A stretch of DNA of 64,000 nucleotides from the NCBI GenBank assembly GCA_013400975.1, contig WBMZ01014013.1, forward strand, positions 124,001-188,000. The letters are read 5' to 3'. A program made the translations under genes and the position numbers. The DNA is from Atrichornis clamosus (lineage: Eukaryota; Chordata; Aves; Passeriformes; Menuridae). Positions 12,991 to 26,819 of this stretch are shown piece by piece. The notes beneath the pieces were generated by a model that worked only from the letters and a program-made list of their open reading frames with translations, made no database searches and had not been told where the DNA came from. Position 1 is the first letter of the stretch. Each line of letters opens with the position of its first letter.

Positions 12991-15900
12991 ACACAGGTTT
13001 TCAATACCTGATAATGGCCATTGTGCAATGCTATATTTCTGTTTTAGACATATGTGTGTGATATTAAGCCTGAAGTGAAGAACACAACTCACAGTCTTCT
13101 ATTACTGAAGGGACCTATGTGGAAAACCACCTGTTTCATGCTGTGATTGCCCCAGAAAACTGTTGGAGTAAAGGAGCAGAATGAAAACCTCCCTCTCCCT
13201 CACAATTAATTGGACTGATCACCAGCCCAGGACACACGTGTCCTGACCCTGTTAATGCATAGTATCTAACCACTGTCACTCAGAGGGTACCGTTTTCTCA
13301 TTTTGCCAATGCTTAGAAAAGTTATTTAATTCTTTCTTAATGTCTGCTAATACTGTAAACAACAGGGTACTTTTTGCTTAATTAACATGATCTATTAAAA
13401 ATCCCAAGCCTAACAAAAGAAACTTCAGCAGCACCACTTTATGGTAAAAATAAAATAAAGCAAAAGCAAACACAACAACAACAATCTAGTAGCTGCCAGT
13501 TGACCCCTAAATATACAGAACTCTTGCCCTGCAGCAAGATCTTGGACTTTGAGGGCTCAAAAGGATTAATATGATGTGTATAAATATTCTTTGCAGGTGA
13601 TATATTTCTATACACACAAAACCACAACCCCTTTTTCTTTCTGTGTGACATGTAACACATGAATTAAGGCATATTTAACACTATTCCTGTTTGCTGTGCT
13701 AAAACACTTAACCTAAACACATCATGCTAAGTTACTTTGTCTTATGACCTGCCGTGGGAATGCTGACTCCCTCAGAAACCTGGAATGGATAGCAAATCCT
13801 CTGCCCTGTGGTCAACCTCGTGAAGCAAAGGCATGAATGTTAAACAGCAGACAAATCAATACAAGCAAATATAGCTCAACTACACCATTTATTCAGCCAT
13901 GAGAGATGTCAATACACAGATTAGGGTGATCCATCTTTTTGATTTCCTACTGTCTTCTCACTGACTACATGAGAGCTTTTGCCTGTATTAAAAGTGTTTG
14001 CTTTCTCAACCATAAAAATTCCAATTATTGCTCTAAGTGCACTAGAGTTAAGTTGCTTGTTGGAAGCGGCCTTGCATTACCTGAACAAGTCCAGCGAAGT
14101 ATGGTGCTGCAGGCAGAATCATTGGCACTCCATAGGGATGTAGCAAAACTCCTTGAGACGACAACATGGTTTAAGTGATAGTATTACTCCCACTAAAGCT
14201 AAACACATCAATTGAAAGTTAGGGGAAAATCTATATACCAACTTCTTCCAAACTCAGAGCTAGAACCAAATAACTTCTGTCAGGGGCAAAGCCCACATCA
14301 GCTGTAAAAAAAAGAAAAAAATTGACGTCAGCAACACTTAAAATTTTCTTCAGAGACAACAGATAGAGACAACAGCTGCAAACCTAACTCTACCGAAAAA
14401 GGAAGGTGCTATTTTGGGGCCAGCTTAAGTAACATGACTAGCCAACTACTCTTTATCAGTTCAGATTTTTAAGTACTAGACACATAGAGATCAACTTCTG
14501 TACAGATCTACTGATTAGAATTAATTTTTCCTATCAGTTCTGGCATATACTTGACAACAGTTACTATTAGAAGTAATTTCCAAAATAATCAGGTTTATTA
14601 TGATAGCATAATTAAACATTTCCTTCTATTTATAAGCTGTTAAACAATATTCATGTGAGTGTTTAAACTTAAGTCTGTTACACTGGGTACATACTCTGTT
14701 TTGATTCATTATATTATTGTTTGTTTTGAACATTTGAGCTAACTGATGCAAGCTAACTACTTCTATTAGTGTAAATTATATTTTAATGGCTTTTCTAACC
14801 TTTCACAACATCTCCGTTGTCAAATTGATCATAACTGTTTTATAAAGAGCAAATTTTCCCATTAGAGTATTTCAGATCTGTTCTCCAAATCAACTTACAT
14901 TCCTGGTATAAGAGGAAAAGAGTGAAATTTAGGCTGTTTTTCTCCCTAAACAAAACAGATTCGATTTTGAAGGTACTACCTGCAAGAAATTCTCTTCCAC
15001 AGTTCATTTTTACCTTAGACAAAACCAACTTAGTCATTAACACCTGTTTTATGTGCTATGTATCTTCTACTGGAGACTTGACTAATGACAAGAATTACAA
15101 TAGAGCAAGACTTTTTTATTTCAATAAAGAATTAGTTAGGTACTTACAACTTCATGTTACGAGTGAAAAATAATAAAATAAAATCTCCTACAGTCTTTGA
15201 ATAACCAGGGTGCTTCATACCACTATTTTCAGCTGTTTGATTTTGTGGCATAATTACTTTTCCAGATAACTAATTGCAGACAAGATTTGATGTGATACTC
15301 AATTATTTAATGTCACATTTTGACCATCGTGGAAGGTTTTCAGTAATTGATTCTCATGCACCACGGCAGCCACGTTGCAGGGTTTGGAAACCTCCCTCAG
15401 CAGCTGCCTGCTGGCCCTCACCACTGCCAGCCTCAGCCCACTGCTAACTTTAGATGTGGGATTGTGACCCCCGGTGATGCTCTCTGGAGACGCTGCCAAT
15501 GAGGCCAGCAATTGTCACATGATGAAGTGGAGTTTGCCTAACTCCATCTCCTGTTTCAGAATCGCTTCACCTCTCTGTTGGGGATGATGCTGTTCACTCT
15601 GGTTATCTGACTACGCCTAACTAAAAATCATATTTCTTGCTTTTTTTCTTATTAAGGAAGAGAATTCAGCAGTTTAATTATTAAGCAGGCAGTAGGTTGA
15701 CACATAGTGGATTTTTTCAGAAGATTTTCATAAGTTCCAATACAAAACCAGTCACTAATTTTCACACAGAAATATAAAAACAAAAGGTGCATGTGAGAAA
15801 GCAAGTTGCAGTCACAACTCACTTAAAAGTACTTAATTTCTAAAAAAAGTGTTCATTTTAACTATTGTCTATTTGTTTCATCTAGCAGAGTGAGCTGCAT

Positions 15901-16194
15901 TTGAAGAGAAAGCAGATTTCTTTCACTCAGGAATGGAGATTATAAAATGGATTCTGCAAGCTTTACTCAAATGACTCCAGTGGGACAACTGACATAAATA
16001 AAGACAGTTAAATTGCTCTGTAAAATACCTAGCAGGTTTTTTGTTTCAGCATGTATGTATTTGATAAGATGTTAGGAAGCCCACAGAGGAGGACTTGTGC
16101 AAGGAAGCACAGGCTCAAGGGAAGTTTTTCTGTGGTCTATTTTGGGACAGATTTTTTTTTTTTTTTACATTTTCTTTAATTATTTTGGCACAAG

Positions 16195-16385
16195 GCAACA
16201 TGCTGATGAAAGTTCCTGATGACACAAACTTGGAAAGTACTGTCAAAACTGAAAAGGATAAAGATATTACATAGAAGGAACTGCTAAATCTTATGGGCTG
16301 CCTTAATAGAAATGGGATGCAATTCAATAATACAAAATGCAAGATCATGCTTCTGTTAGTAACAGAAACTTCAGATCTAAACTCA
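16195..16385 (+). mobile_element. old CR1-like LINE relic around the reverse-transcriptase DD motif
   Basis: The segment AAAGTTCCTGATGACACAAA (16220-16239) translates to K-V-P-D-D-T, a slightly altered form of the F-A-D-D-T catalytic motif of CR1 reverse transcriptase. Downstream sequence keeps the order expected for CR1: ATGGGCTGCC..., then AAATGGGATGCAATTCAATAATACAAAATGC, corresponding to the stretch where CR1 encodes a W-x-x-x-x-x-x-x-x-F-N-x-x-K-C pattern. Similarity is weak and gapped, pointing to a much older insertion than the CR1 copies at 7.9, 25.5 and 57.7 kb. Ends are uncertain. A T15 run lies just before it (16152-16166). Confidence 0.6.
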
Positions 16386-19300
16386 GGAGGAAGAAAAGCA
16401 AGATCTTCTTGCATCTATTTAAAGAATTTGAGCTGCTGGTGAAATGCAAATATTAAAAGGAAAATTAGCAGTATTTCTTCATTTTATTTCTTAATATTTT
16501 CTTGATTTCTTAGAGGTACTTCCAAGAGAATACAGTTCTCTTCATCCACATTAAACAGCAACAAGCAAAAAGATCAATTTCAAATACAACCATTGTAGAG
16601 AAAATCCTTTTTGTGTTCAGGGGAATGGAACAACTATGTTGCAACAGGAACCTAAATTTGATTTGTTCATCCCAGCAAAACAATCTGTGAATAGGGAAGA
16701 AAACAGTAAGAGGAAGAAATTGTTGAAGCTAAGGACAATCGTGACACTCTAAAAATCAAGAAAAACCTAGTTATGAAAAAATTTAGGCTGAAAATATTTT
16801 GTCAAGGTTTTTTGTTTGTTTTTTTGTTTACTTTGAAGTATTTGGGGCTTGCTAGTGAGGGTCTAGAAGAGCCTTTCAAATCCAGAGTAATAAGAAAGGG
16901 TGGTTTATAACAGACCATTATATGATGCCAAAGGAGTGGCAATCTGAACTTGGCAACTTACAGGAGGACCCTCCCAGCCCTTTGCAAGCAGTTTAAACAA
17001 TCAAGAACCATGAAAACATCAAATATCCAAAAAACATTCATATTTTCTACATTGCATATTGTAATATATAAAAGCAAACTTTGAAAACAAACCGTAGTTA
17101 CCTGCTTTAACGACAGGATGCTTTGCTTGCCTCACTACAACAACATGCTCGTAAATGTATAGCTGTGTGGCACTCCAAATCCAAGCTCTGACCTGGTGGC
17201 TGGGCTCTTTGATGCTGTCCCATGTGTGCACCAGCTACCTAAGTTCGCACAAACCTCTGTGAATCAAAACCACAGAAGTACAACAGAGCTTTACTCGCGT
17301 CTCCGCCCCGTGCCAAGCTCTGAGCTTATGCCAATGCCACTACACGAGCTCCACCACTTTACACCAACACCTTCGTTCTCCCTCCCGGCTACACAAAAAG
17401 AAAATTTGACCTCAGTTTTACAGTTCACCATTAGTTAGTGTTAATGGTCACTCCTGTTCTGCAAGAATATTTTGAATAAATGACATTTGACCATAAAGAG
17501 CGCCGAGGACTGAGACAATGAGCCAGAAGAGTATTAATTAAGCCAAGAGTTCTGTTTCACTTGAGCAGAACCTTTAGCATGATTAAGGTCAAGCACGGAT
17601 CTAAACACTTGTGGGAGGACAAAGCCGGAATGGTCAGGACCATGCACGTCAAACACCTCTCTGATGTCACTGGCAGTGACAGCATTTCCTGCCTACTCCA
17701 GGGTTGCTCCTCCCTGCAAAAAATTAAGGATATGTGTGGGTGGAAAAGGGGAGATCATCTATTTTAAACAACTATACATCTTTCACTTCCATTACATTCT
17801 AGAAAATTATAATGCTGTTAGGAAAAAAAAAAAAAAAGGCATGCTAAGCCATTTTCAATATGCTCGTGGAGGGCATGTTGCTTTCATTTGTTCCCAGACC
17901 CTGGTTCGTTTGAGTTTGTTTTCTTCATTAAAAACTTTCATAGATTTTCTGAAAGTGAACATTGATTTAAACAATGAGAGAGGAGGAAAGAACAAGAAAA
18001 ACAGATGAACACTAGCTTTATATATAAAAATGTGTATATACACAAAATGCACAATCTTATTTGTTTCATTTCTGCAGAACTTTGCTAAAAGGCAGGTATT
18101 ATTTATGAAAAGCTGGTTTTAAAGGTGAAGGGCACAGGCTAAGCAAGCTAAGGTAGCAGTAGGTCACAAAACACATAACCATTTCAGGCCCAGCAGTCTA
18201 ATACCACAGTCTCGTGTTCTAGCACAGAGCTGAAGCTACTGACAGGAGTGCTCTAATAGCAGTTTCACTGAAGACTTGCTAAAAATTCATTTACAATGGG
18301 AAGGAAATAGAGACTGTTGTACAGTACGGATGCACAGAGACAGAAATAAAGTTAGAATTATGCCTGTAAACTGGGCTACACGTCCAGGCAGAACAAGAAA
18401 AATGCAAATGATGCAAGAAAGGCCAAATTTTATCCCACCTATATATAAGATATAAATGGCATATTAGACAATGACCAAAATACTTCCTCAGGCAAAAGCA
18501 GATGCCTAAGTTTTACTATGGTACAAGTTAAAAAAAAAAAAACAAACCAAAACTTTACCAACTTCCCTGGGGCCAAAATGCCTGGAAAAGGCAGATCCCT
18601 GCAATGCAGTCATCAAGCAATCAATGATGTATACTCTAATCAGATTCTGACAGAAGTAATCTATTTAGACCATCTTTCTGCCAAATAATTAATTCTTCTT
18701 AATGCTTGTATCTAGTTCAAAATACCACAAACAATAGTTCTTCCAAATGCTGCACAACACCAAAGAACTTCAAATAATGTTTACTTCCTTCCAACACTGG
18801 CCTAACTTTCCCATCTCTCAGATCATAAATAATTCAGATACCACTTTGGCACCCTCTTCATAGCTTATGCTATGTCAAATTTGATTCTTTTAAGTTCTTC
18901 TTCAAGCCTCCCATTTCTGGCCACCTTTCCTACTCTCCAAATGCTCTCCATTTTCTCTTTAAGGTTTCTCAGTGGTTTTCTGGTAAAGAAATCCCCCAAA
19001 CTAAAAGGATAAATTAGTTTCCAAGTCTCCTGATAATTTCCCTTAACCACAGCAAGTTCAGACTGTCTCTAAAAAAGCATTACCAGACACCAGCACCACC
19101 CATGCTTCAAAGGAGAAGGTGAGCTACTGTTGATCAGCTCTGCCTGAGGTAGTGTACCCTGGAATCAAACAAAATGCCGACAGGCTGAAAAAGATGTCCT
19201 GCACATCTTCCCCCCATCCTCCCCAGCATGACTGGGAGCATTACAACTGTGAGAAACCATCTTTTTCAAGCATGTGGGATACATTTGGAATTAACACATA

Positions 19301-22300
19301 TTTCTTCTGAACATAAAGTTTTAATTTAAAAATTACATTAACATCTAACAATTACGTTAGCTCTTAGGAGAACATTAAAAACTAGCAGCAGGTCAAGATG
19401 AACCCAGCTGATTCCTCAATCAGAAACCAAGAATGCTTCAGTTCCACTGAAGTTCAACTTTTAGCCTTTTTCTTCTAAATATACAATGACAGCAAATTTG
19501 GAGATTTCAAAGGCAAATAAAGATAATAACCACAGTCCTGCCAAATGCAAGAGCTTTAGAGAGAAGTAAAAACTTGGGAATCATATTTGGGAAACTATTC
19601 GTAGCCCTAAAAAAAAAAATCAAGGTTTTCACCCTGTAGGCCAACTGGCCTTACAACATTTGAAGTGCAGTATTTCAGCAAATGTTGGTCTCCAAGTACA
19701 CAGCCAATCCTTTTTCTCTCATTTCACTAAACTTTTCTTTTTATTGTCAGTGCAGTGTACTGAGTCACAGGCTGCTCTAGTATCTCACTGGCTAAAGAAT
19801 GGCATGTTTACTTGGCATTTCTGTGCTTCCACAGTGATCACTCCTCTTTTCCCTCCCTGCACTGCCCCAAAACACATCCTTTTACCATCTTTATCCAGTA
19901 CTTGCCATCACCTATCACCAGCTACCCAGTACTTGTCAGCACCAAAGGCTCACTTCAGCCTATGCCTACCCTACTACTGCCAACAACTGAAAGATTAGCG
20001 CCCTCTTCATCTTGCCTAACCAAACTCCGAACGGCACCGACGCTTTCTCCCCTGACAGCAGATAAGACTCTCTATAAACATTTATGAACATTCTCTTTCA
20101 GCCCATAAAACCTCCTCTTGCCAGAACACCACCCAGAAACATGGACTGGGGGATGAACTGACTGTCCAGTGGTATGACGACCAATATCCCTGTTTCTCTA
20201 CAGGTCATGCCTACATTTGTATCTCTCTTAGACTGTAAATTCCTTTGAAGAGAACAGTGTCTGGTACAAGGAGGTCACCACCTGTGACAGTCATATCAAA
20301 GAACACACACACACAAAATGTATGCATCTACTTAGCTTCATTTTTCCAGAACTCATGAAGGCAAAGCTTGCCCTCTTCTACATCCTTTGAAACCCTCAGT
20401 TCCTGCTTAGCCTAGACTGTTAAAGATATGTATTTGTCACCTGACAGCAGGGAGAGTGATTTACCCTTCAGCGAGTCGCAAGACACATTCACTTACATAG
20501 GTGATAAATGTATGCTGGAGAGAAGCAGCAGGTTAAAAATGGAGTTAAGGGATCCCTCTGTGGCTGCATTTCCCTTTGGCTACCACAGAAACATAAGGAC
20601 CTGTCATCATCCCTAGATATCATGGCACAAAAACAGAGAAGACTGAACAACTACACTGAAAAAAACAATCAAATAGCTATAGGTGCCTTTTGACTTAGCT
20701 GCACTTTCATACCAATTAGAAAGATTATCTAGATCACAAGCAGATGTTTATCCCAGCATTTGTGTCAAAATTAAAGCAGGATGAACATGGAAACTTCCAT
20801 TATTTAATGTGCTGTGCACAGCACTAGGAAGAAGAATGCCACTGGACTGCAAGATGCTACACTGAAAAAAAATTCTCCTAAAGCTACAAAAAGTCGTGGA
20901 ACACACATGGTGATGCAAGTCATTTTTAGGGCTGCTTCATGGGCCTGAACAATTCTATTTGTGAAGGAAATTTCTCTGCCTGCCTCCCACTGTCCTGGGT
21001 CACTCAGAAAAGTTAGCTACAGAACTGGAGAAAAATACTATTGCTTTAAGTACCAAGAGTCGATGCTGACATGCAGATATCGCTACTTATTCGCAACACT
21101 GAAGATGTGTTACAAAGATTTGCACTTTGTTTTTTCTGCCCTGGTGAACACTGCATTGCTTCCTTCTCTCACAGAGTTCCATGGTGGCTTTTATTACATA
21201 ACTCTTATCAGCTGGATAGCATACCAAATCAGTTGAATTTCCCCCGTTGGTTTCTTTGAGAACACACACTCTTCCATCTCCAGGCTACTTCAGATATCTT
21301 TCACTACTCTGCTCTTGAGATTATCTGCATTTTCTAAACCAGTTGAGATTAGCCTCCAATCTATGAGAAGTTAAGCAGCTTAGAAAATTTTGTATGAAAC
21401 ATAGAACACTTTCAAGATCTCATGCTTGTTTGATATCGTGCAGTTACATAGACTAAATACTGAAAATTATGTACCTCTCCCAGTTTCACAAATGATAAGC
21501 AGTATCACATACTTCTTTAATAAAGTGTCTGGCTATATGTATATGTATTTCACAAAATATGTATTAGAATCATACTTTCATATATCTTCCCTAATCTCTT
21601 TCATTTATTCTTCTGTGTGCTGAATACAGGACGACCAAGAAAAATGTATTTTTGCACATATTTTGTCAGCAGGTAAGAACAGGCTGTAATCTTCCCCTTA
21701 GGGCACATTCATTTGCAAATACAGACCAGCAGCAACAAATATGTTTTTGCTTGCAAATCAGGAGCAGACTGACTCTAATCAATATACACTCTTAATGAAT
21801 TCTAGTGATATACCCAAGCAATGCCATGAGAGATCATCATCCACTCCATACAGGATATTTGGCCATATTTGAGCACTCAACCAGTCTCACTCAGTCTCAG
21901 CTCAGGGCCATATTCTTATGGGCACCAACATGCATAAAAGAGGATCTCAGGAATACAACACTGAGTTGTAGGAGAGATAAACCACCTGCCCATCACCGTC
22001 ACGTATGAGGATTTAGTTCTGTGGAGATGACAGAGATGACAGACAGTCACATATTTTTTATTGCCAAATCTGGTCAGACTTCTCTTTATTTCTGTAGTCA
22101 GGCTACTCTAACTACTGTATCACAGGAAGCTATGACTTCTTCTTGACCCCAATTAGCGCATTCATTATTCATCAAAGTACAGTTTTCATTTGCTTCCCTT
22201 GGGAACAGCAGAGTATCACTGTGAGGATCTTTCAATACAACTTCACCCCCTTAATACACTCAGGATTTGCTGACAAGTAACAGCTACTTATTCCCCCGAG

Positions 22301-25300
22301 ACAAGTTCATATTAATAGGACTGCATAGTGAATCATGAGATGGTATTAAACCCTGCCTCCTGCCTGTATAAATACATCACTCAAGCACCCTACCATGCCA
22401 AGTGCAATGGTTTGATTGCAGAAACCAGCAGAGGGTAGATATCCTAAGTGAGCAGGGTGCCTTGGAGAAACAACCAATTCAACCCCCCAAATAATAAAGA
22501 CCCTACAGGTCTCTAAAGGGATCAGAGGGAATTTCTGTTCACAACTGACAAGTTTCATATTTTCAAGAGATAAACTATCAAGACTTGAAGGCATTAGATG
22601 TAATGTAAGCCATAATTCAGCTCTATTCAAGATACTGGCAATAGTTTAAGTACTGAAGTTTAGCCAAGAGCTACGAGCAAGGAGCATCTAAGGCAGGCAG
22701 GATTTGGCTGAAAGCATTAGGATACTCAGTTGATAGGAAGCTTGCCTCCAAATCTGAATGGCACAAAGTTAAGAGAGCTTTTTCAACTTCATTGCTACTT
22801 TACGTCTGAAGTCAATTCAGTCTCATAGATAGTTCCTAATGCAAAAGTTTGGAGACACTTAATGCCAGTGTTCAGCAATTCAACTACCACTCCTAAACTC
22901 AGTGTGGTGTCTTACACTTGGCCTAGCCAGGCCAAGCTTACACAGCACAGAGGCAGCTGCCTTTTCCTGAGCTGGGTCACTTCCCTCCTGCCTACGGTCT
23001 GAGGGTCTGTGACTGAAGCCAGATTCAGGGTCAGTGGGATTGCTCTGGTACTCTCTGCAGGCACCTCTGTGTAAACAGCTAGTAGACAGGAGAACTCATT
23101 TGGAAGAACCAAATTCCCTGGATTAAGCTTCAAGAAAACTTCCTGGTAACACAATAAAGAGATCTCACCTGAATAAAATCATATCACGTGTTTACTTTTC
23201 TCCCCTCCCCTAAGACCTATTAAAAATATTCTACTTATTCATTACACATTCCAGTCCTAAATAATCAATCACAGTGGATACTGAATTCACGGGAATACTT
23301 GATTTCTAATGTTATCTCTCACAGCTTTCTCAGGACAATGTAAACCTATGGGGATCATGCTACGGATCAGAATAACAGAAGAGGAGAAAAAGCACCTAAG
23401 ATGAGAAACCCTGATACACACTGTTGTATCAGTGCCAGATGGTAAAAGCTTTTCCTGTCACCCATTTTTTACCTTTTTAACTTTTGGTTAATTCCCTTTG
23501 CTATTAGAAGGGATTAGAGAAAGGATGGCCTTTTTAATCTCACCTTCACTTAGGCTTTCATCATCAACCTGTGTCAGTGCCCTTGGAGTGGACCAGCAAA
23601 GGATGGGATAAATTTGTGCAGAGAAGAACAACAGAAGAGGGTTATTTCTATTTTTATTGAAATCAGTACTTAAGCCTATGCTAAAATTATTAGTTGGATA
23701 TTAGCAAGATTTTTATTGCTGCAAGAAATAGAGAGTAAGGAGTCTCCTTCTAAGACCTCAGATGTTGTCAATTCTCCTGCAGTGCAACATGAGGGGATCA
23801 GACACTAAATACTGAACTCCAACTCTTTGACTGAGAGCATCGCATCTTGTCTCAAAACTTTTTCAATAGTGATTTGCCCCTAACCAGAAGAAATGAAACA
23901 TCTGATACTATTTAGTAAAAAAGTAAAACACCAAAACATGTTACTGAATGGACACCACCATGGAACAAATAAAATCAAGAAATGCAATATTCCCCTACAA
24001 GTTTTAATATGACTAGCTCAATAAACATGAACTGTACACAAAGTTCATAAAACAGGTATAACTTTTATACATCTGGATTACTAATGCTATTATTGGAACA
24101 TCTCTCTGCCATTGTCCTGACAGAATAACACTACTTCACTGCTTTCTTCAGATTTCAGGGTAATGAGTCAACTGGGACCGGTGAATTCTTACAGAAATTA
24201 TTTTCAAAGCTTTTTATAATTGCATCTCTTTTTTTCATTCTCATAGGTCTTCTTCACAACCTCCTTTCTTGGATGCTGCTGTGATCCAGTACTACTGCCT
24301 AACAATACCTGTTGATGTCCACTGATCTATTTGGCCACTCATGGTGAAAGAGCTAAACTTCTGATTTATGCTCAACAGCCCTAATTACCCCTTTAAGATC
24401 ACAGAAAAAAACCACTAAAATGTTTTGTGCTCCACAGCCCAAATTCTTTGTGAAGCCATGAGAGCAACTGGTGCCCATTAGCATCAGAGATCAGATGCTG
24501 CCTGCTGTAAGTCAGCTTCCTTAACACAGCTGAAAAGAGCTTTTCCTTTGAGTTTTCATAGAGCAGTTTCAACATTCATTTTCTTCTGGAATTGGGCACA
24601 TGCTGCTTGTACAATTTTAGTGCGAATAAACACTTAAAACTATTCTTGAGCAAAATATACAAGAATACGATGGCAGAAAATGCACATACACTGTACAATG
24701 CATGAATTTCACAGCAAAGCCAAGGAAAACATTCTCAGCAGAAGTCAAACCAATCTATCTTAGTAGAAATTCTAATCCTGCTTTTCTCACCCAGTAAAAG
24801 CCATCTCTGCATCGCATGCCAGCAAAAAGCCCATGAATGCTCCGTTCCCACGCACGCGTTTGGAGACACCTGCCTGGGTTGTTTGGGCTACACAAACACA
24901 TATGGTTGTTTGTAACAAGCACTGCCTAAGAGAGACACCCTACCAAACTTTGTAAGAGACATTACAGAAAAAGAACCAAACCCACAGTTCCTCTCCCCTC
25001 CGCAGTGGGCTTCTGGAAATGCCTTGAAAACAAAGTTCTCTACAAACAGCAGCACCCTGGCATTCTTTCGCTTTTTAGAAACCTGTGTTTAGTTCTTGTT
25101 TGAGTCTCCATTTGTCAAAACTGCAAGAGTAATTCTCCACATCTATTGAGGACCATCTATTGATACTCAAATGAACAGATTTGAAATTCCTGTTTTGATT
25201 TAGCATCTTTTGCTGCCAATGCACATGGATAAGTGAGAGGAAGACTACAAAGTATTTCTAGCAAGACCTTACATTAAAAAGTGAAAAAAATTCATTCTAT

Positions 25301-25451
25301 GCTAAAAAACTATGGCCATCCTGCAAAATGACATTTCAACAAGTACCTGGAACCAGTCCTACCTGTTAATAATGCATACTTTTTCAAGTAACCACTTATA
25401 TACATTTCTTCCTTTGAATTAAGTTCTTTATGTACATACAAGGGATAGTTC
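16386..25451. other. AT-rich unique DNA, no gene recognised
   Basis: No coding gene is supported over about 9 kb. The stretch contains A15 (17823-17837), A13 (18530-18542) and a short (AC)n near 20306. A strong-looking but isolated exon-like segment at 21630-21672 (+) is treated separately. A CTCF-like core (CCAGCAGAGGGTAG, 22435-22448) was noted but not accepted as a site. Confidence 0.65.
21630..21672 (+). other. exon-like segment, 43 nt, with strong splice signals (unconfirmed)
   Basis: A pyrimidine-rich acceptor (TTCTTCTGTGTGCTGAATACAG) ends just before 21630, and the donor CAG|GTAAGAAC follows 21672. All three frames are open across the 43 bases, so the frame gives no discrimination. 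No partner exon was found on this strand. Isolated pseudo-exons of this quality are common in vertebrate introns, so this is listed only as a candidate. Confidence 0.15.
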
Positions 25452-26145
25452 AGTCCATAGAATCACAGAATGATTTGGCTTGAAAGAGACCTTAAAAATT
25501 ATCCAGTTCCAACCCCCTTGCCACAGGCAGGGACATCTTCCACTTAAACCAGGTTGCTCAGAGCCCCATCCTGCCTTGCCTTGAACACTGCTACAGATGA
25601 GGCATCCACAACTTTTCTGGACAACTTGTGCCAGCATCTCACAACCTTCACAGTAATAAATTTCTTCCTAACATCCACTCTAAAACTGACCTCTGTCAGT
25701 TTAAAGCTATTTCCCCTTGTCCTGTTATTCTATGCCCTCGTAAAAAGTCTCTGTCCATCTCTCCCACAGGCTCCCTTCAGGTACTGGAAGGCTGCAATTA
25801 GATCCCCTCAAAGCCTTCTTTTTTCCAGGCTGAACAAACTCAATTCTCTCAGTCTTTTGTCACAGGAGAGGTGCTTCATGCCTCTAATCATCTTGGTGGC
25901 CACCTCTGGACTCCCTCCAGCAGGTCCCAGAATCACAGAAGGGGGCAGGTTAGAAGGGACCACAGTGGGGTCAACCTGGTCCAACCTCCCTGCTCCAGCA
26001 GGGCCATCCCAGAGCACACAGCACAGCGTGGTGTCCAGATGCTTCTGGAATGTCTCCAGTGAGGGAGACTCCACACGCTCTCAGGGCAATCTGATCCAGA
26101 GATGGATGCAGCACTCCAGGTGGGGTCTCATTAGAGCGGAACTCA
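25452..26145 (-). mobile_element. CR1 LINE 3' end, minus strand, interrupted by a second CR1
   Basis: Read on the minus strand this is the 3' part of a CR1 element. The plus-strand text begins CATAGAATCACAGAATGATT (the reverse complement of the CR1 3' terminus) and proceeds through the typical antisense phrases of CR1, including ACTTAAACCAGGTTGCTCAG and ATTTCTTCCTAACATC. The match runs to about 25928, is interrupted, and resumes at about 26092 with GGATGCAGCACTCCAGGTGG, continuing to about 26145, where the copy is 5'-truncated. The 202-codon plus-strand open frame at 25554-26162 is antisense read-through of this repeat, not a gene. About 25 bases of the expected CR1 text are missing at the junction. 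Confidence 0.95.
25929..26092 (-). mobile_element. second CR1 fragment nested inside the 25.45-26.15 kb CR1
   Basis: The plus-strand text restarts with a CR1 3' end (AGAATCACAGAAGGGGGCAG then TTAGAAGGGACC) in the middle of the outer element. It runs through CTCCAGCAGGGCCATCCCAG and ends near CTCTCAGGGCAATCTGATCC, all recognisable as antisense CR1 3' sequence of a different subfamily. Outer CR1 sequence resumes directly after it. The nesting shows that this fragment inserted later than its host copy. The right boundary is uncertain by about 8 bases because both subfamilies share CCAG-containing text there. Confidence 0.88.
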
Positions 26146-26819
26146 CGTTAAAAGGATTTTGAACAACTTTATTCCAATGGAAAACCTGTGTGCCTAAGTC
26201 GGGCTCACCACACGAACAACATTTCAAAGACCTCAGAAGCCCAGCTGTCAGAAGCAGCCCAGAGAGCTGCAGCTCCAGAACTGTGGGCAGGAGCAGCTCA
26301 GGAGCCGTGAAAATATCACAGACTCATGTTCTCAAACATTTTTAATAGGTGACTTTCTGCAATGATAAAAGCTACAGAAAGTCTAATTTTAGGATCTGTT
26401 CATCATTTGTGTCTGGAACATTTTCTCCTACATTTTATTTTGAGGCAAAAACAAATCACATGCTGTGTAGTTGCAATCTTTCAGTGATTTGCTTTAATGC
26501 ATCCAGATACAGTATAGTGGATATCAGCGTTACATAAAGAAAGTTAAAACAGCTGACAGGTACATTAAAACAAAACAAAAGGAAAACTAGAAAATAAACC
26601 AGCACTTTTCCATCAGGAAATCCATTTGTACAAGAGTCAGGTTCTACAGAGTCATCCCCCTGCTCCTACAGTACAACTTCTCTTGGCTGGGAAGTACTGA
26701 AGGATGTTCTGTCCTGAGTAAGATCTGAGAGAGTAAAAACAGTTTGAACCCTGTCTTCCCCAAATGATGTTCTGGTAACAGCATAAACTTTTACTCAAAA
26801 ATAATTCAAGCTATCTAAT

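Larger units (their letters stand above)
11126..16194. other. AT-rich unique DNA with a possible enhancer block and a possible hAT terminus
   Basis: No gene is supported. Points of note are a 15-base match to a hAT/Charlie-type terminal signature at 12010-12024, A-run/C-run motifs at 11799-11810 and 12033-12052, and a complex, low-repeat block at about 12570-12990 rich in homeodomain-type TAAT cores. A moderately GC-rich patch at about 15340-15560 was not assignable. Confidence 0.6.

Noticed and set aside
19140..19165. TGAGGTAGTGTAC resembling the let-7 seed region
   Set aside because: Agreement ends after eight bases and no precursor hairpin is evident.
22435..22448. CTCF-like core CCAGCAGAGGGTAG
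   Set aside because: A key C is replaced by T and the flanking consensus is missing; such cores occur by chance.
25554..26162. 202-codon plus-strand open frame, the longest in the window
   Set aside because: It is antisense read-through of the nested CR1 elements, whose antisense phrases are recognisable throughout.
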